Origin: Alphaproteobacteria bacterium 65-37
GTDB taxonomy: Bacteria > Pseudomonadota > Alphaproteobacteria > Reyranellales > Reyranellaceae
Assembly: GCA_001897995.1 (NCBI GenBank)
Contig: MKRV01000263.1
Span: 1 to 48,350, forward strand
Reading direction: 5' to 3'
DNA: 48,350 nt
Part shown: positions 35,801 to 45,149 of the stretch, in pieces
Layout: each line of letters begins with the position of its first letter
Numbering within the stretch: the first letter of the stretch is position 1
The notes under the pieces: model-generated
What the model was told of the DNA's origin: nothing
Database searches by the model: none
The model's input: only the letters and a program-made list of their open reading frames with translations
Translations under genes and position numbers: made by a program

Positions 35801-38800
35801 CTCGCCGTCCGACAGATGCAGGAGCTGCAGGGTGAAGGCAGGCTTGGGAGCCGTCGCGTTCAGCTCGAAGACCGTGATGTTGTTCGAGGCCTCGTTGCTG
35901 GACACCAGCAGGTCCTTGCCATTGGGCGACTGCGCCGCGGGGATGAACAGCAGCCCTTCGGGGGCGAGGTCGCCGGTCCTCTGCGCTGCACCGGCATAGC
36001 TGACGTTGGCCGGGTCGGTGATATCGAAGGCCAGGGTCGCATTCGACCGCTCGAGGCCCACGAAAGCGTAGGTCCTGTCGCCGACCTTGCCGATCACGAC
36101 GCCTTCGGGCTCGGGGCCCTTGTTGTCGCTGCGCGTGTCGTCGAACAGCGCCGGGAACTTCTCGACGATGATGCGTTCGAGGGCGTCACCGCTGTCGAAC
36201 ACCTGCTTGCCCTGGTCGTCGACGATCGAGAAGGACCGCCCACCGTAGGTCAGGATCTGGTCGATATCGCCGTCGCCGTCGATATCGCCGCGCAGGCCCG
36301 GGGCATTCGACACGGTGTGCCGGCCGAGCGCCGCTTGGTCCTTCAGGGCCGCTTCGTTGGGGAACAGCGCGTTGTCGAGATCGTAGGCGCTGGAGCCGAC
36401 GCGGATCGTCTCGTCGGGGGTCAGGAAATCGTCGCGGTCATCGCCTTCGTTGGCCATGACATAGTAGGTCTTGCCGCCGGCCTGGTAGCTCGCGATGGCG
36501 TCGGGCATGTACATGCCGAAGAGGTGCGAGTCGGTAATCAGCTTGATCGCGGCGGTGCCGCCGGCGCCGTCACGATCACTGACGTCGAGCTGCAGACCGG
36601 TCCAGTCCTTGAGACCGAGCGGCACGATCTTGGTGAAGGTCGCGGTCGCGATGTCGAGCAGCGCCACCGCGTTGGCTTCCTGCAGGGTCACCATGGCCTT
36701 GGTGCCGTCCGGCGAGATCGCGATGTATTCAGGTTCGACGTCCATCGACACCGACTTGCTGGCGAAGATGCGCACGCCTTGCGCCCGCAAAGCGTCTTCC
36801 TGGCCGTTGAAGCTGTCGAAGGCGGCGGTCTGCACGGTCGCCGCGGCCACGCCGGCAGACAGGTCGATGATGCTGACGGTGCCCGGCGCGTCGGCCCCCG
36901 AGACGTCGATCTCGCCCTCGTTGGCGACCAGTACCTTCTTGCCGTCGGGCGTAAAGGTCAGCATGTCGGGCAGCGCGCCGACCGTGACCGATCCCAGCAG
37001 GGTGTGATCGGACGCCTTGAGGAAGACGACCTTGCCCGGCTGGGTCTTGTCGCCCGCCGGAAGCGCCACGGCGACGATGCCGTCCTTGACCGCGACGCTG
37101 GTCACGTCGGTCGTCGCAAAGCCGAGCGTCTTGAAGTCCACCGTGGCGATCAAGGCGGGCGCCGCCGGGTTCGACAGGTTGACGACCTGCAGGCCCGCAT
37201 TGGACGTCGTGAACAGCCGCGCACTGGCCGCATCGAAGGCGGAGATCTCCGCACCGGCCATGGTCAGGCTGCCTTTGACGGCAATATCGAGGGCGCCGGA
37301 CGGCGTGGTGGAAATGGGCGTAGACATATCGAAACTCCCCACCAGCGCGTCATGGTCGCTGGCTTGATTGGCAAACTCGGCGTTGATGTGGACGATGTCG
37401 TATTGCGCACCGGCGCGGGCTGCGCTGGTGACGTACATCTGGTCGAGCGACTGTGAACTGCCGTCGAACACGTAGTCGTAGCGCTGGTTGACCGGCAGCA
37501 TGTCGGACATGGAGGTCAGCACGGCCGTACCGCCGACCGTGAATTCCGGCACCGTGTCGGCGTCGGGACCGTCGAGGTAGGTCGCCTTGCCGGTGAGCAC
37601 CTGCATCGGTTCCTCGAACTCGAACTCGTTGAGGTCGCCCGCGACCACGACCCGCGCCGACGCGTTGGCCGCGAGCAGCGAATCGACGAACGTATTGACC
37701 GCCTGCGCCTGGGCGGCGCGCGCCGGCTCGGCGCCGTTGATCGGCGGCTGGGTGCCCATGAGGGCGCCGCTGCCGCCCTTCGACGAGAAGTGATTGTCGA
37801 TGACCGTGATGGTCTGGCCGTTGAAGGTGAAGTCGGCCACCAGCGGCAGGCGGGAGCCGTTGAAGGGATGGCCGGCCGCGGCATTGCCGCCGACCGCCGT
37901 GGTGGCTGCCCCGTTGGCGTCGATGGTGCGCAGCGACGCCTCGACCAGATCGACGCCACGGTCGACGCGATAGAGGAAGGCATTGCGGATGTTGCCGCCG
38001 GGTTCGCCGCCGTTCTGGTCGTCGGCGATGAAGGGATTGTCCTGGAAGGCGTACTGGACCGTGCCGCCCGACGCGGTCTTGATGGCGTCGACCAGCATCT
38101 GCAGTGTGATCGAGGCCGAGATCACCGTGTCGTTGACCGCGCCGTTGTTGTCCTGGACTTCCTGCAGCGAGAGGATGTCGGGCGCCTTGAGGTTGGCGAC
38201 GATCTGCTGGGCGAGCGCCTCGAATTTGGCGGCGCCGTCGCTGGGGTCGAGATTCTCGACATTGTAGTTGCCGATGGTGAGCCGCTGGGCGGTGCCGACC
38301 AGGTTCGTCACTTCGGGCGTGAGCGGGCTTGGCGCCACCACCGTGTAGGCTTGGGTCGGCAGGATTTCGTAATTGCCGAAGCCGTAGCTCACGACGCCGG
38401 TGACGTCGCTCAGCTTGGCGCCGACGCTGACCTGCGGGCTGGCGAAGGCCAGGATACCGCTGTCGTCATCGATTTGAATTCGTTCGGGATTGAAGTCGCC
38501 GCCGACAGTGTTGGTGTTGCCGAAGGACGAGGCACCGCCTGAAATGCCGACGCCGCCACGCTCCGTCAGGCTGTTGGTGTTGAGGCCATTGGTCGGATCG
38601 TCGTCATTGTCGACGATGGTGTAGATCTCGCCGAAGCTGTTGGTCGGGCTGACGGCGACCGGCGCCTTGACCTTGACCAGCATGCCTTCGAGGCTTTCGA
38701 AGAAATCGATGCCGTCATTCACCGGATCGAAGGTCGTGAGCCCGTCGTCGTCGAGGTTCGAGGTCGGCGGCTTGAGACCGGCCGAACCGCCGATTTGGGT

Positions 38801-40126
38801 GGCGGTGATCACCGGGCCAATCCCGAGATCCTCGACCGTCGGTCCTGAGAGCTGGGTAATCGACAGGCTGCCGGGTGCGGCGGCGCTGTCGGTGAACTCG
38901 CTCACCCTGCCGGTCACCTTCACGAGATGGCCGAGCGTCACGCTGGGGGCCGCACCGGTGAAGACGAAGATGGCGTCCGATGTGGCCGCATTGCCATCGC
39001 CCGTGGGGTCCTGGATGTAGAAGCCGTTGCTGTCGATGGCGGTGATGACGCCCTGGGTCGCCACCGTGTTGCCGACCAGCGGCGAGGTATGGCCGGCGCC
39101 CTGGATGGCACCGATCGCGGTAAGCGGCAGGATGGCGGCCGTCTTGAAGTCGAGGGCATCGAGGGCGATGCCGGCAAAGTCGTTGCCGGCGGCATCCTCG
39201 AGGGCGCCAGCCGCCACGACCACGTCGTAGGTGCGGTCGCCGGCAAGATTGGTCGCCAGATCGATCGTGACCTGCGTGCCGTTGATCGTGACGGTGCCGT
39301 CAGGATCGGCCGTGCCGACGGTGATCACGCGGACATCGCCCGCGCCGTCGGTGATGGTGATATCGCCGCTGCCGGCTTTCATGGCTTCGTCGAAGCCGAG
39401 GACGATATCGGCCGAGGGGGCGACGTTCAGGGCATTGTCGGCCGGGCTGGACGAAACCAGGGTCGGTGCCGTCGTGTCGGCGCCGCCAGTGAAGACCGCG
39501 CTCGACACATTAATGTCGTCGATACCCACCCATTCGTCGTTGCCAGGGGCGTTGGTCGTCAGGATTCGGACCTCGACCTGCCCTTGGTTGTTGGCGGACG
39601 CCGGCAAGGTGAGGTCGACGGCGGTCACCTGCGTCGCAGCATTGGCGGTGGTCGCATCGGCCAGGTAGCCGGCCGGCAGGCTGGTCCAGGCGCCGGACGA
39701 GCCGATGCGGTACTGGACGGCGATCTGCTGCTGGGCATCGTCGGTGCTGCCGTCGATATCGCGGACGTTGAACTGGACGCGGACATCTTGCCGGCCGCTG
39801 GCATCGAGATAGAGCACCAGGGACGGCGCGTCGGCCGTGCCGGACCCGTTCAAGGCCACCGTGGGATCGGCGATCTCGAACTCGGCAACGCCGCCGCTGG
39901 TCAGGGTATTGGGGTTGGCCTGGTTGGCGATGACGTCGACGGCACCGAGCGCGGCGCCCGTCAGGGTGCGGGGATCGACGCCGGTCGGCGATGCCGCATC
40001 GATGTCGCCGAGATAACCGGTGATGCTGGGAACGCCGGCCCAACTGTCGTTGACGGTGATCTGGCCGATGTTCGACCAATTCTGACTGAGTGGACCTGAG
40101 GCCAACGAATGGTAGACGGTCGACAT
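32852..40126 (-). CDS. Giant secreted multi-enzyme protein: ExeM/NucH-like nuclease plus 5'-nucleotidase with RTX and DUF4114
   Basis: A 2424-residue protein with no classical signal peptide. Parts in order: a beta-rich N terminus (1-225); an Ig-like segment from about 225 (TAPTLVSSSPADNALNVAPS); an OB/LTD-like segment near 345-450 (GNTVATQGVITAIDSNGFYI); an endonuclease/exonuclease/phosphatase domain near 615-930 (IGNYNVENLD, ILSLQEVQDN, VVAGDLNEFEFEE, SDHDALVGSF); a choice-of-anchor-I-like beta-propeller near 930-1420; and a metallophosphatase/5'-nucleotidase domain near 1428-2070 (LQLLHLSDGEAG, ILSGGDNFLPGPF, IGNHEFDLG). Next come RTX calcium repeats near 2100-2125 (LSGGAGNDRISGGGGGDTID) and a DUF4114-like end (FEDLATATGDNDFQDVVF). 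The lack of a signal peptide and the C-terminal RTX suggest type I secretion, but no such transporter is in the window. A role in scavenging phosphate or nucleotides from extracellular DNA is inferred. Confidence 0.92.
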   Translation of the reverse strand: MSTVYHSLASGPLSQNWSNIGQITVNDSWAGVPSITGYLGDIDAASPTGVDPRTLTGAALGAVDVIANQANPNTLTSGGVAEFEIADPTVALNGSGTADAPSLVLYLDASGRQDVRVQFNVRDIDGSTDDAQQQIAVQYRIGSSGAWTSLPAGYLADATTANAATQVTAVDLTLPASANNQGQVEVRILTTNAPGNDEWVGIDDINVSSAVFTGGADTTAPTLVSSSPADNALNVAPSADIVLGFDEAMKAGSGDITITDGAGDVRVITVGTADPDGTVTINGTQVTIDLATNLAGDRTYDVVVAAGALEDAAGNDFAGIALDALDFKTAAILPLTAIGAIQGAGHTSPLVGNTVATQGVITAIDSNGFYIQDPTGDGNAATSDAIFVFTGAAPSVTLGHLVKVTGRVSEFTDSAAAPGSLSITQLSGPTVEDLGIGPVITATQIGGSAGLKPPTSNLDDDGLTTFDPVNDGIDFFESLEGMLVKVKAPVAVSPTNSFGEIYTIVDNDDDPTNGLNTNSLTERGGVGISGGASSFGNTNTVGGDFNPERIQIDDDSGILAFASPQVSVGAKLSDVTGVVSYGFGNYEILPTQAYTVVAPSPLTPEVTNLVGTAQRLTIGNYNVENLDPSDGAAKFEALAQQIVANLKAPDILSLQEVQDNNGAVNDTVISASITLQMLVDAIKTASGGTVQYAFQDNPFIADDQNGGEPGGNIRNAFLYRVDRGVDLVEASLRTIDANGAATTAVGGNAAAGHPFNGSRLPLVADFTFNGQTITVIDNHFSSKGGSGALMGTQPPINGAEPARAAQAQAVNTFVDSLLAANASARVVVAGDLNEFEFEEPMQVLTGKATYLDGPDADTVPEFTVGGTAVLTSMSDMLPVNQRYDYVFDGSSQSLDQMYVTSAARAGAQYDIVHINAEFANQASDHDALVGSFDMSTPISTTPSGALDIAVKGSLTMAGAEISAFDAASARLFTTSNAGLQVVNLSNPAAPALIATVDFKTLGFATTDVTSVAVKDGIVAVALPAGDKTQPGKVVFLKASDHTLLGSVTVGALPDMLTFTPDGKKVLVANEGEIDVSGADAPGTVSIIDLSAGVAAATVQTAAFDSFNGQEDALRAQGVRIFASKSVSMDVEPEYIAISPDGTKAMVTLQEANAVALLDIATATFTKIVPLGLKDWTGLQLDVSDRDGAGGTAAIKLITDSHLFGMYMPDAIASYQAGGKTYYVMANEGDDRDDFLTPDETIRVGSSAYDLDNALFPNEAALKDQAALGRHTVSNAPGLRGDIDGDGDIDQILTYGGRSFSIVDDQGKQVFDSGDALERIIVEKFPALFDDTRSDNKGPEPEGVVIGKVGDRTYAFVGLERSNATLAFDITDPANVSYAGAAQRTGDLAPEGLLFIPAAQSPNGKDLLVSSNEASNNITVFELNATAPKPAFTLQLLHLSDGEAGLLAGDTAPNLAALVDAFDGTYANTLILSGGDNFLPGPFINAGTDPSLNAVAGIGATGPGRPDIAILNALGVDTSTIGNHEFDLGSTAFRDAFTPSGAWAGALFPYLSSNLDFSGDSALSARFTNTLDGGTGSLIAEASTLKGRIAPAAVVTKGGEKIGVVGATTQLIESISSPNGTEVKGFPTGPGANGEVDNMDLLAAQLQPIINEMLAEGINKIVLTSHLQQIQNEQLLATKLKGVDIILSAGSNTRLGDADDKPAAFPGHEPTFADTYPLVTQGADGKTTLIVNTDGEYTYLGRLVVDFDANGDIVLGSLAANTAINGAYASTAANVAKAWGVTEAQLETTAFAEGTKGDQVRDITRAVDAVISAKDGNVYGFSSVYLEGERAFIRSQETNLGSLSADTGIYMLKKALGDAADGQFIVGLRNGGGVRAQIGSVDDQGNKVAPTANPDAHKPAGGVSQLDVENALRFDNKLMVFDTTAAGLKLILEHSVAAGINQGRFGQVGGLRFSYDPDNAAGSKIVNVSLIDQNGVVIAKIVENGTVLADAPSVITVSTTAFTANGGDGYPIKPNGSNFRFVLTDGTLGQPVDKALDFTVAANTPANAMGEQAGFQAYMAAKHGTAATGFDMADTSEALDVRIENLNVRSDGVFGVSGSATDGNDTITGTSAAETLSGGAGNDRISGGGGGDTIDLGAGADILRDKLADLHGDQISGFGLTDMIDIDGSLVGRSSLTVTKAADGATLSAGGSTFKVNGDFSGGDFMAVARGSGVDAHTSVTFETFLPTLREGVSVNPASINGVANDPFLTGDGAVRFSVEMKSAVSAYANTLGTYKVAADGTISDVQIVFSNTLRTAAGTTVDLGTPANNQKIGFFLIQDGFDVYGNLPNNLSFVAPGTTTAADIDTGLPPALRSATLGELSGAAIFHSFSTLNPGDANQVLSGVSTNGRELVMGFEDLATATGDNDFQDVVFSIKVNNDGLLVV

Positions 40127-40308
40127 CCGGACAAACCTCCGCTGTTGAGGCGCGCGCCATCGCGCTGCCCCTGAGGCAGTGAAGAACAGCGGGTGATTTC
40201 GATTGCCGGCCGCCTACGTCACTCGCAGGCGGACTCCTTAGTCGTCGATCGCTACGGATTCATTGCGACTGACGCAGATGCTGTGAGTTTTTAACTCGCA
40301 ACGGCCGA

Positions 40309-41403
40309 TCAATAACCTTCGTCGCCGAGGTTGAGCAGCGGAAAGGCACTGTGCACGCCGGGCAGATTGGTCGGCATGCTGCGGGCGATGTAGCTCTTGT
40401 CGAGCTGCGACAGCGACGTGACGCCCAGCAGGCCCATCGCTTCCTTCATCTCTTCTTCGAGCAGCTCGATCACGCGCTCGATGCCGGCCGCGCCGGCCGC
40501 CGCCAAGCCGTAGCAGTAGAGACGGCCGATGCCGACCCAGTCGGCGCCCATGCAGATCGCCTTCACGATATCGCTGCCGCGACAGAACAATCCGTCGACC
40601 GCCACCTTGGCACGGCCGGCGACGGTCTCGATGATCTCCGGCAACACCTCGGCCGAACCGCGGCCGTGATCGAGCTGGCGGCCGCCATGGTTCGAGCAAT
40701 AAACGGACCAGACGCCCTGCTGGCAGGCGAGCTCGGCATCCTCGGCCGTGCCGATCCCCTTCAGCATGAACTTCACGTCGGGGAACTTCTCACGCACGGC
40801 CGCGAAGTTCTTCCAGGAGAAGGCTGCCTGGTGGTTCTGGCCGGTCGCCACGGCGCGCCACGTCTTGACGAAGCGCTTGGCGATGTCGCGCTCGCGCCGA
40901 CTATAGACCTGTGTGTCGACCGTGATGCAGAAGGCGTCATAGCCGGCATCCATGGCCCGTTTCACGCAGTCGGCCACCCAGGCATCGTCGCCACGGACAT
41001 AGAGCTGGTAGATCTTGGGGGCGTCGCCGCCCTTCACGATGTCTTCGAGCTGGAGCGTCGTCACCGAGCTGATCAGCATCGGGACACCGGCCGCCCCCGC
41101 CCCTTTGGCCACCGTGATCCCGCCGCCGGGCTCGAAGGATTCCAGCGAACCGACCGGCGCCAGCATCACCGGCAGGCGGATCTTGCGGCCGAGAATTTCG
41201 GAGGACGGATCGATCGCCGAGACATCGCGCATCACGCGCGGCTTGAAAGCGATGGAATCGAGCGCCAGGCGGTTGCGCCGCAGCGTGGTCTCGGTCTCGG
41301 TGCCGCCGATCAGATAGTCCCAGATATTGGGATTCAGGCGGATTTTGGCCGCTTTGACGATTTCGTGCAGCGTTGCGAATTCACTCTCCAGGCCGCTCGC
41401 CAT
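40309..41403 (-). CDS. FMN-dependent alpha-hydroxyacid dehydrogenase/oxidase
   Basis: TIM-barrel flavoenzyme of the L-lactate dehydrogenase/glycolate oxidase/mandelate dehydrogenase group. The 364-residue product has the FMN-site blocks VMLAPVGSLESF, YQLYVRGDDA and CITVDTQVYSRRERD; the catalytic His and Arg in SNHGGRQLDHGRG near 236-248; and the phosphate-binding DGLFCRGSDIVKAICMGADW then VGIGR. The substrate is not determined, because the specificity loops vary. There is a 200-bp divergent gap to the solute-binding protein gene. Its 3' side faces 182 bp before the giant gene, which may be transcribed separately. Confidence 0.92.
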   Translation of the reverse strand: MASGLESEFATLHEIVKAAKIRLNPNIWDYLIGGTETETTLRRNRLALDSIAFKPRVMRDVSAIDPSSEILGRKIRLPVMLAPVGSLESFEPGGGITVAKGAGAAGVPMLISSVTTLQLEDIVKGGDAPKIYQLYVRGDDAWVADCVKRAMDAGYDAFCITVDTQVYSRRERDIAKRFVKTWRAVATGQNHQAAFSWKNFAAVREKFPDVKFMLKGIGTAEDAELACQQGVWSVYCSNHGGRQLDHGRGSAEVLPEIIETVAGRAKVAVDGLFCRGSDIVKAICMGADWVGIGRLYCYGLAAAGAAGIERVIELLEEEMKEAMGLLGVTSLSQLDKSYIARSMPTNLPGVHSAFPLLNLGDEGY

Positions 41404-41603
41404 TTTTCCCCCGATTCCACGTCGTTCGACGATTTCTTGCGCATCTGCGGCGTCCGCGTCAACGCGCCGTCACGAAGAGAGGCCATGGAAGGCCCGTTGG
41501 CATTGACGATAGCGGCTCCAGGCGATTTGATCGTCGGGTGGCATCCGCTCGGCGGAACCGCAGGGAAAGCCCGCGTTGTAGAAGGGCGAAGGTGAGGCTG
41601 ACG

Positions 41604-43508
41604 ATGAAAAGACGCACTCTGACGACGGCACTCCTGTTCGGCTGGATTGCAGGCCCGGCATTGGCCGCCGATCCGCTGCCGACAATGAGAGAAACGCCGA
41701 TGTTCGCCGACCAGGTGAAGTCGGGCGCCCTGCCGCCGGTCGACAAGCGCATCCCGCAGCAGCCCTGGGTGGTCAGGGAATTCGCCGGCGGCGACGGGCC
41801 GGGCCAGCAGGGCGGCCAGCTCAACATGCTGGTGGCCAGCGCGCGCGATACACGTCTGATGACGATCTACAGCTACACCCGCCTCATCATTCACGACGAC
41901 AAGTTCAAGCTGAAGCCCGACATCCTCGAAAGCTACGAGGAGAAGGACGGCCGCGAATTCACCTTCAAGCTGCGGGCCGGCCACAGATGGTCGGACGGCG
42001 AGCCCTTCACCACCGAGGATTTCCGTTTCTTCTGGGAAGACGTCGCCAACAACAAGGAGCTTTCACCCTCCGGCCCCTCGGTCGAGCTGATCGTCGACGG
42101 CCAGCCGCCCAAGGTCGAGATCATCGATCCGCTGACGATCAAGTACAGCTGGGAAAAGCCCAACCCCTACTTCATCGAGAGCCAGGCACGCGCTGCGCCG
42201 CTCTTCCTGTTCCGACCGGCGCACTACCTGAAGAAGTTCCACACCAAGTACACGCCCGAGGCGGACATCCTGAAGGCGGTGAAGGGCGGCCAGCAGAACT
42301 GGGTGCAGGTCTACAAGCGCCTCGACGTGATGTACGCCAACGACAACGTCGATCTGCCGACGCTCAACCCGTGGGTCAACACCACCGCCTCGCCGGCACA
42401 GCGCTTCGTCTATCTGCGCAACCCCTTCTATCACCGCATCGACTTGAAGGGGCAGCAGCTTCCCTATATCGACCGCGTGATCTTCACCGTCGCCGCCACC
42501 AACCTCGTGCCCGCCAAAGCCGGCCTGGGCGAAGCCGACCTGCAACCGCGCTACCTCAACATGCGCGACTACACCTTCCTGCAGAAGAGCGCGCAGACCT
42601 CCGGCGTGAACGTGCGGCTCTGGGAGTCGGGATCGGGCTCGCAGCTCGCCCTCTACCCCAACCTCACGGCCAACGACGAGGAATGGCGCAAGTTGATGCG
42701 CGACGTGCGCTTCCGCCGGGCGCTGTCGCTCGCCATCGATCGCGACGAGCTGAACCAGGTCGTCTATATCGGCCTCGCCAAACCCTCCAACAACACGATC
42801 ATGCCGCGCTCCGAGCTGTTCAAGCCGGAATACGCGACCAAGTGGGCGAACTACGATCCCAAGCTCGCCAACAAGCTCCTGGACGAGATCGGCCTCACCA
42901 AGAAGGATAGCCAGGGCATCCGCCTGCTGCCCGACGGCCGGCCCGCCGTCATTGTCGTCGAGCATGCCAGCGAAGAGACCGAGGATTCCGACGCGCTCTC
43001 CCTGATCGCCGACAACTGGAAGAAGATCGGCATCAAGATGCTGACCAAGCCGCAGACCCGCGAGAACTTCCGGCTGCGCACCTTCTCCGGCGAGGCGGTG
43101 ATGACCGCGTTCGCCGGCGCCGTGACGGCAGTGCCGACCGTCAACACCAGCCCCAAGGAATTCGCGCCCACGATGCTGGGCGGCCTGCAATGGTCGCGCT
43201 GGGGCATGTTCGTCGAGTCGAAGGGCCGACAGGGCGAGAAGTGCGACATGGAGTCGGCCTGCAAGCTGCTCGACTACGTGAAGGAATGGGAAACCGGCGC
43301 GACACCGGACGACCGGCGCAAGGCCTGGGACAAGATCCTGCAGACCAACGCCGACGAGGTGTTCTCCATCGGCACGGTGAACGGCATCCGCCAGCCCATC
43401 GTTGTCGGCCCCAAGGTCCGCAATGTCCCCAAGGAAGGCTACTACGCCTGGGATCCGGGCGGATATATCGGCCTCTACCAGCCCGATACATTCTGGATCG
43501 CGCAGTAG
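41604..43508 (+). CDS. Family 5 ABC transporter solute-binding protein (peptide/oligosaccharide type)
   Basis: Periplasmic binding protein of the SBP_bac_5 family (DppA/OppA-like). From the ATG at 41604 it is 634 residues with a signal peptide (MKRRTLTTALLFGWIAGPAL, cleavage near ALAAD). Typical segments are KPDILESYEEKDGREFTFKL, AGHRWSDGEPFTTEDFRFFW and DVRFRRALSLAIDRDELNQV. No permease or ATPase genes lie beside it, so it is an orphan receptor here or uses a transporter elsewhere. The ligand is unknown. It is followed by 440 bp of repeats. Confidence 0.9.
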   Translation: MKRRTLTTALLFGWIAGPALAADPLPTMRETPMFADQVKSGALPPVDKRIPQQPWVVREFAGGDGPGQQGGQLNMLVASARDTRLMTIYSYTRLIIHDDKFKLKPDILESYEEKDGREFTFKLRAGHRWSDGEPFTTEDFRFFWEDVANNKELSPSGPSVELIVDGQPPKVEIIDPLTIKYSWEKPNPYFIESQARAAPLFLFRPAHYLKKFHTKYTPEADILKAVKGGQQNWVQVYKRLDVMYANDNVDLPTLNPWVNTTASPAQRFVYLRNPFYHRIDLKGQQLPYIDRVIFTVAATNLVPAKAGLGEADLQPRYLNMRDYTFLQKSAQTSGVNVRLWESGSGSQLALYPNLTANDEEWRKLMRDVRFRRALSLAIDRDELNQVVYIGLAKPSNNTIMPRSELFKPEYATKWANYDPKLANKLLDEIGLTKKDSQGIRLLPDGRPAVIVVEHASEETEDSDALSLIADNWKKIGIKMLTKPQTRENFRLRTFSGEAVMTAFAGAVTAVPTVNTSPKEFAPTMLGGLQWSRWGMFVESKGRQGEKCDMESACKLLDYVKEWETGATPDDRRKAWDKILQTNADEVFSIGTVNGIRQPIVVGPKVRNVPKEGYYAWDPGGYIGLYQPDTFWIAQ

Positions 43509-43948
43509 CGCTCCACTTCATTCGTCCGATTCATTCTCCCCCGCACGTCGTCTGTCGGATTCACACATCACACTCATCTGTCCTCTCCCGTGAAACGGGA
43601 GAGGAAGGGGACCCATGCGAAGCATGGGGAAGGTGAGGGCGTGGATCACGGAAATGGTGTGCGCGTTGAGAGGTCTCTGACCCACCTCACCTACCCCATG
43701 CTGCGCATGGGGCCCCCTCCTCTCCCCCCACTCCGCGGCTTGTACCAAGCCGCTCCATGGGCGGAGAGGACGTCTGAACGGCGCCCGAACACGACAGCGC
43801 ACGTCGTGCGGGGGAAGAAGATAACGTGCGAATCGAGAAGCCAACTTCGCGGGGCCGATGAAGATAGTCGCTCACGAAAACTTTAGACGGTGACGACGGC
43901 GCCTCGGGGTGTATCGTCAGGCATCGTCAATGGTTGGAGTTTGCGACC
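43509..43948. repeat. Intergenic cluster of hairpin repeats
   Basis: No gene is supported in these 440 bp. Four hairpins are visible: CCTCTCCCG/CGGGAGAGG at 43582-43604, CCCATGC/GCATGGG at 43612-43628, CCCCATGC/GCATGGGG at 43694-43712 and GCGGCTTG/CAAGCCGC at 43735-43753. AGGTGAGGG (about 43631) and CCTCACCTA (about 43685) also pair at a larger scale, so the whole forms a nested inverted structure. The first hairpin resembles those at 8490 and 32720. From 43755 to 43948 I see no structure beyond the leader of the adaptor gene. Confidence 0.7.
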
Positions 43949-45136
43949 ATGCCTGACTTTGGCGAGGCCTGCGGCGCACGGCGGCCGCGATTCTGGACGA
44001 CGACACTGACAGCAACTCTAGCGGCAACGATCGTCGCCGCCGGCGCAGCGATGGCGCAGACGCCACCGCCTGCACCGCCGGTCACTGTCAGCCCGCCGCT
44101 GCAGAAGGAAATCGTCGAGTGGGATCAGTTCACCGGCCAGTTCCAGGCCGTCGACTTCGTCGAGATCCGGGCGCGCGTTGCCGGTTACCTGACGGAAATC
44201 CACTTTCAAGATGGTCAGACCGTCAAGAAAGGCGACCTGCTGTTCGTGATCGACCCACGCCCCTACGAGGCGGCGCTGGCCTCGATGCGGGCGCAACTCG
44301 GCCAGGCAGAGGCCCAGGTCAGCCTGGCGCAGGCCCAGCTCAATCGCTCCGCCGAGCTGCGCAAGCGCGACTTCGAGCCGGCCAGCGCTTACGACCAGCG
44401 CGTCTCGGACCTCAAGGTCGCCACCGCAGCCGTCGAAGCCGCCAGGGCAGCCATCCGGACCGCCGAGCTCAATGTCGAGTTCACCCGCATCACCGCGCCG
44501 ATCACGGGTCGCATCAGCCGCCATCAGGTGAGCATCGGCAACCTGATCAGCGGCGGTGACGGCGGGGCGGCCACCCTGCTGACGACGATCGTCTCGCTCG
44601 ACCCGATCTACTTCAACTTCGACATGAGCGAGGCCGACTACCTCGCCTATCAGCGCGCCACCGCCAAGGGGCTGATGCGTTCGACGCGCGACAATACTGT
44701 CGCCGTCTCGCTCCATCTCACCGACGAAAAAGGCTGGCCGCACGAGGGCCGCATGAATTTCGTCGAGAACCAGGTGGATCGCCTGTCGGGGACGATCCGC
44801 GTGCGCGCCCTCTTCCCCAATCCGAACCTGCTGTTCACACCGGGCCAGTTCGGCCGGATCCGCATTCCGGGCTCTGAGCCCTATCAAGCGATCCTGATCC
44901 CTGACGCCGCCGTCGTGACCGACCAGTCGCGCAAGATCGTGCTCACGATCAACGACGAGAACGTCGTCGTGCCGAAGATCATCCGCCCTGGACCGAGCTA
45001 CGAAGGCTTGCGCATCGTGCGCTCGGGCCTGCAGGCCAGCGACAAGATCATCATCAACGGCCTGATGCGGGCTCGGCCCGGTACCAAGGTGGCGCCCAAG
45101 CCCGGCACCATCGAAACCGAGCCCGAGACCGACTAG
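43949..45136 (+). CDS. RND efflux periplasmic adaptor (membrane fusion protein)
   Basis: Adaptor that links the RND permease to an outer-membrane channel. The 395-residue product has an N-terminal membrane/signal segment (ATLAATIVAAGAAMAQTPPP). A split lipoyl domain follows (EIRARVAGYLTEIHFQDGQT, then FTRITAPITGRISRHQVSIG) around an alpha-hairpin rich in Ala, Gln and Arg (AQLGQAEAQVSLAQAQLNRS). Beta-barrel segments are NFVENQVDRLSGTIRVRALF and FTPGQFGRIRIPG. The ATG at 43949 has GGAG 10 bases upstream. The permease gene begins 13 bp after its stop. No outer-membrane factor or regulator gene is in the window. Confidence 0.95.
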   Translation: MPDFGEACGARRPRFWTTTLTATLAATIVAAGAAMAQTPPPAPPVTVSPPLQKEIVEWDQFTGQFQAVDFVEIRARVAGYLTEIHFQDGQTVKKGDLLFVIDPRPYEAALASMRAQLGQAEAQVSLAQAQLNRSAELRKRDFEPASAYDQRVSDLKVATAAVEAARAAIRTAELNVEFTRITAPITGRISRHQVSIGNLISGGDGGAATLLTTIVSLDPIYFNFDMSEADYLAYQRATAKGLMRSTRDNTVAVSLHLTDEKGWPHEGRMNFVENQVDRLSGTIRVRALFPNPNLLFTPGQFGRIRIPGSEPYQAILIPDAAVVTDQSRKIVLTINDENVVVPKIIRPGPSYEGLRIVRSGLQASDKIIINGLMRARPGTKVAPKPGTIETEPETD

Positions 45137-45149
45137 GCCCGGCCGCCTC

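Noticed and set aside
33026..37456. 1476-codon open frame on the plus strand opposite the giant protein
   Set aside because: It mirrors the third-codon-position bias of the minus-strand gene; composition is Arg/Val/Asp/Gly-heavy with no domain, while the minus strand has clear enzyme motifs.
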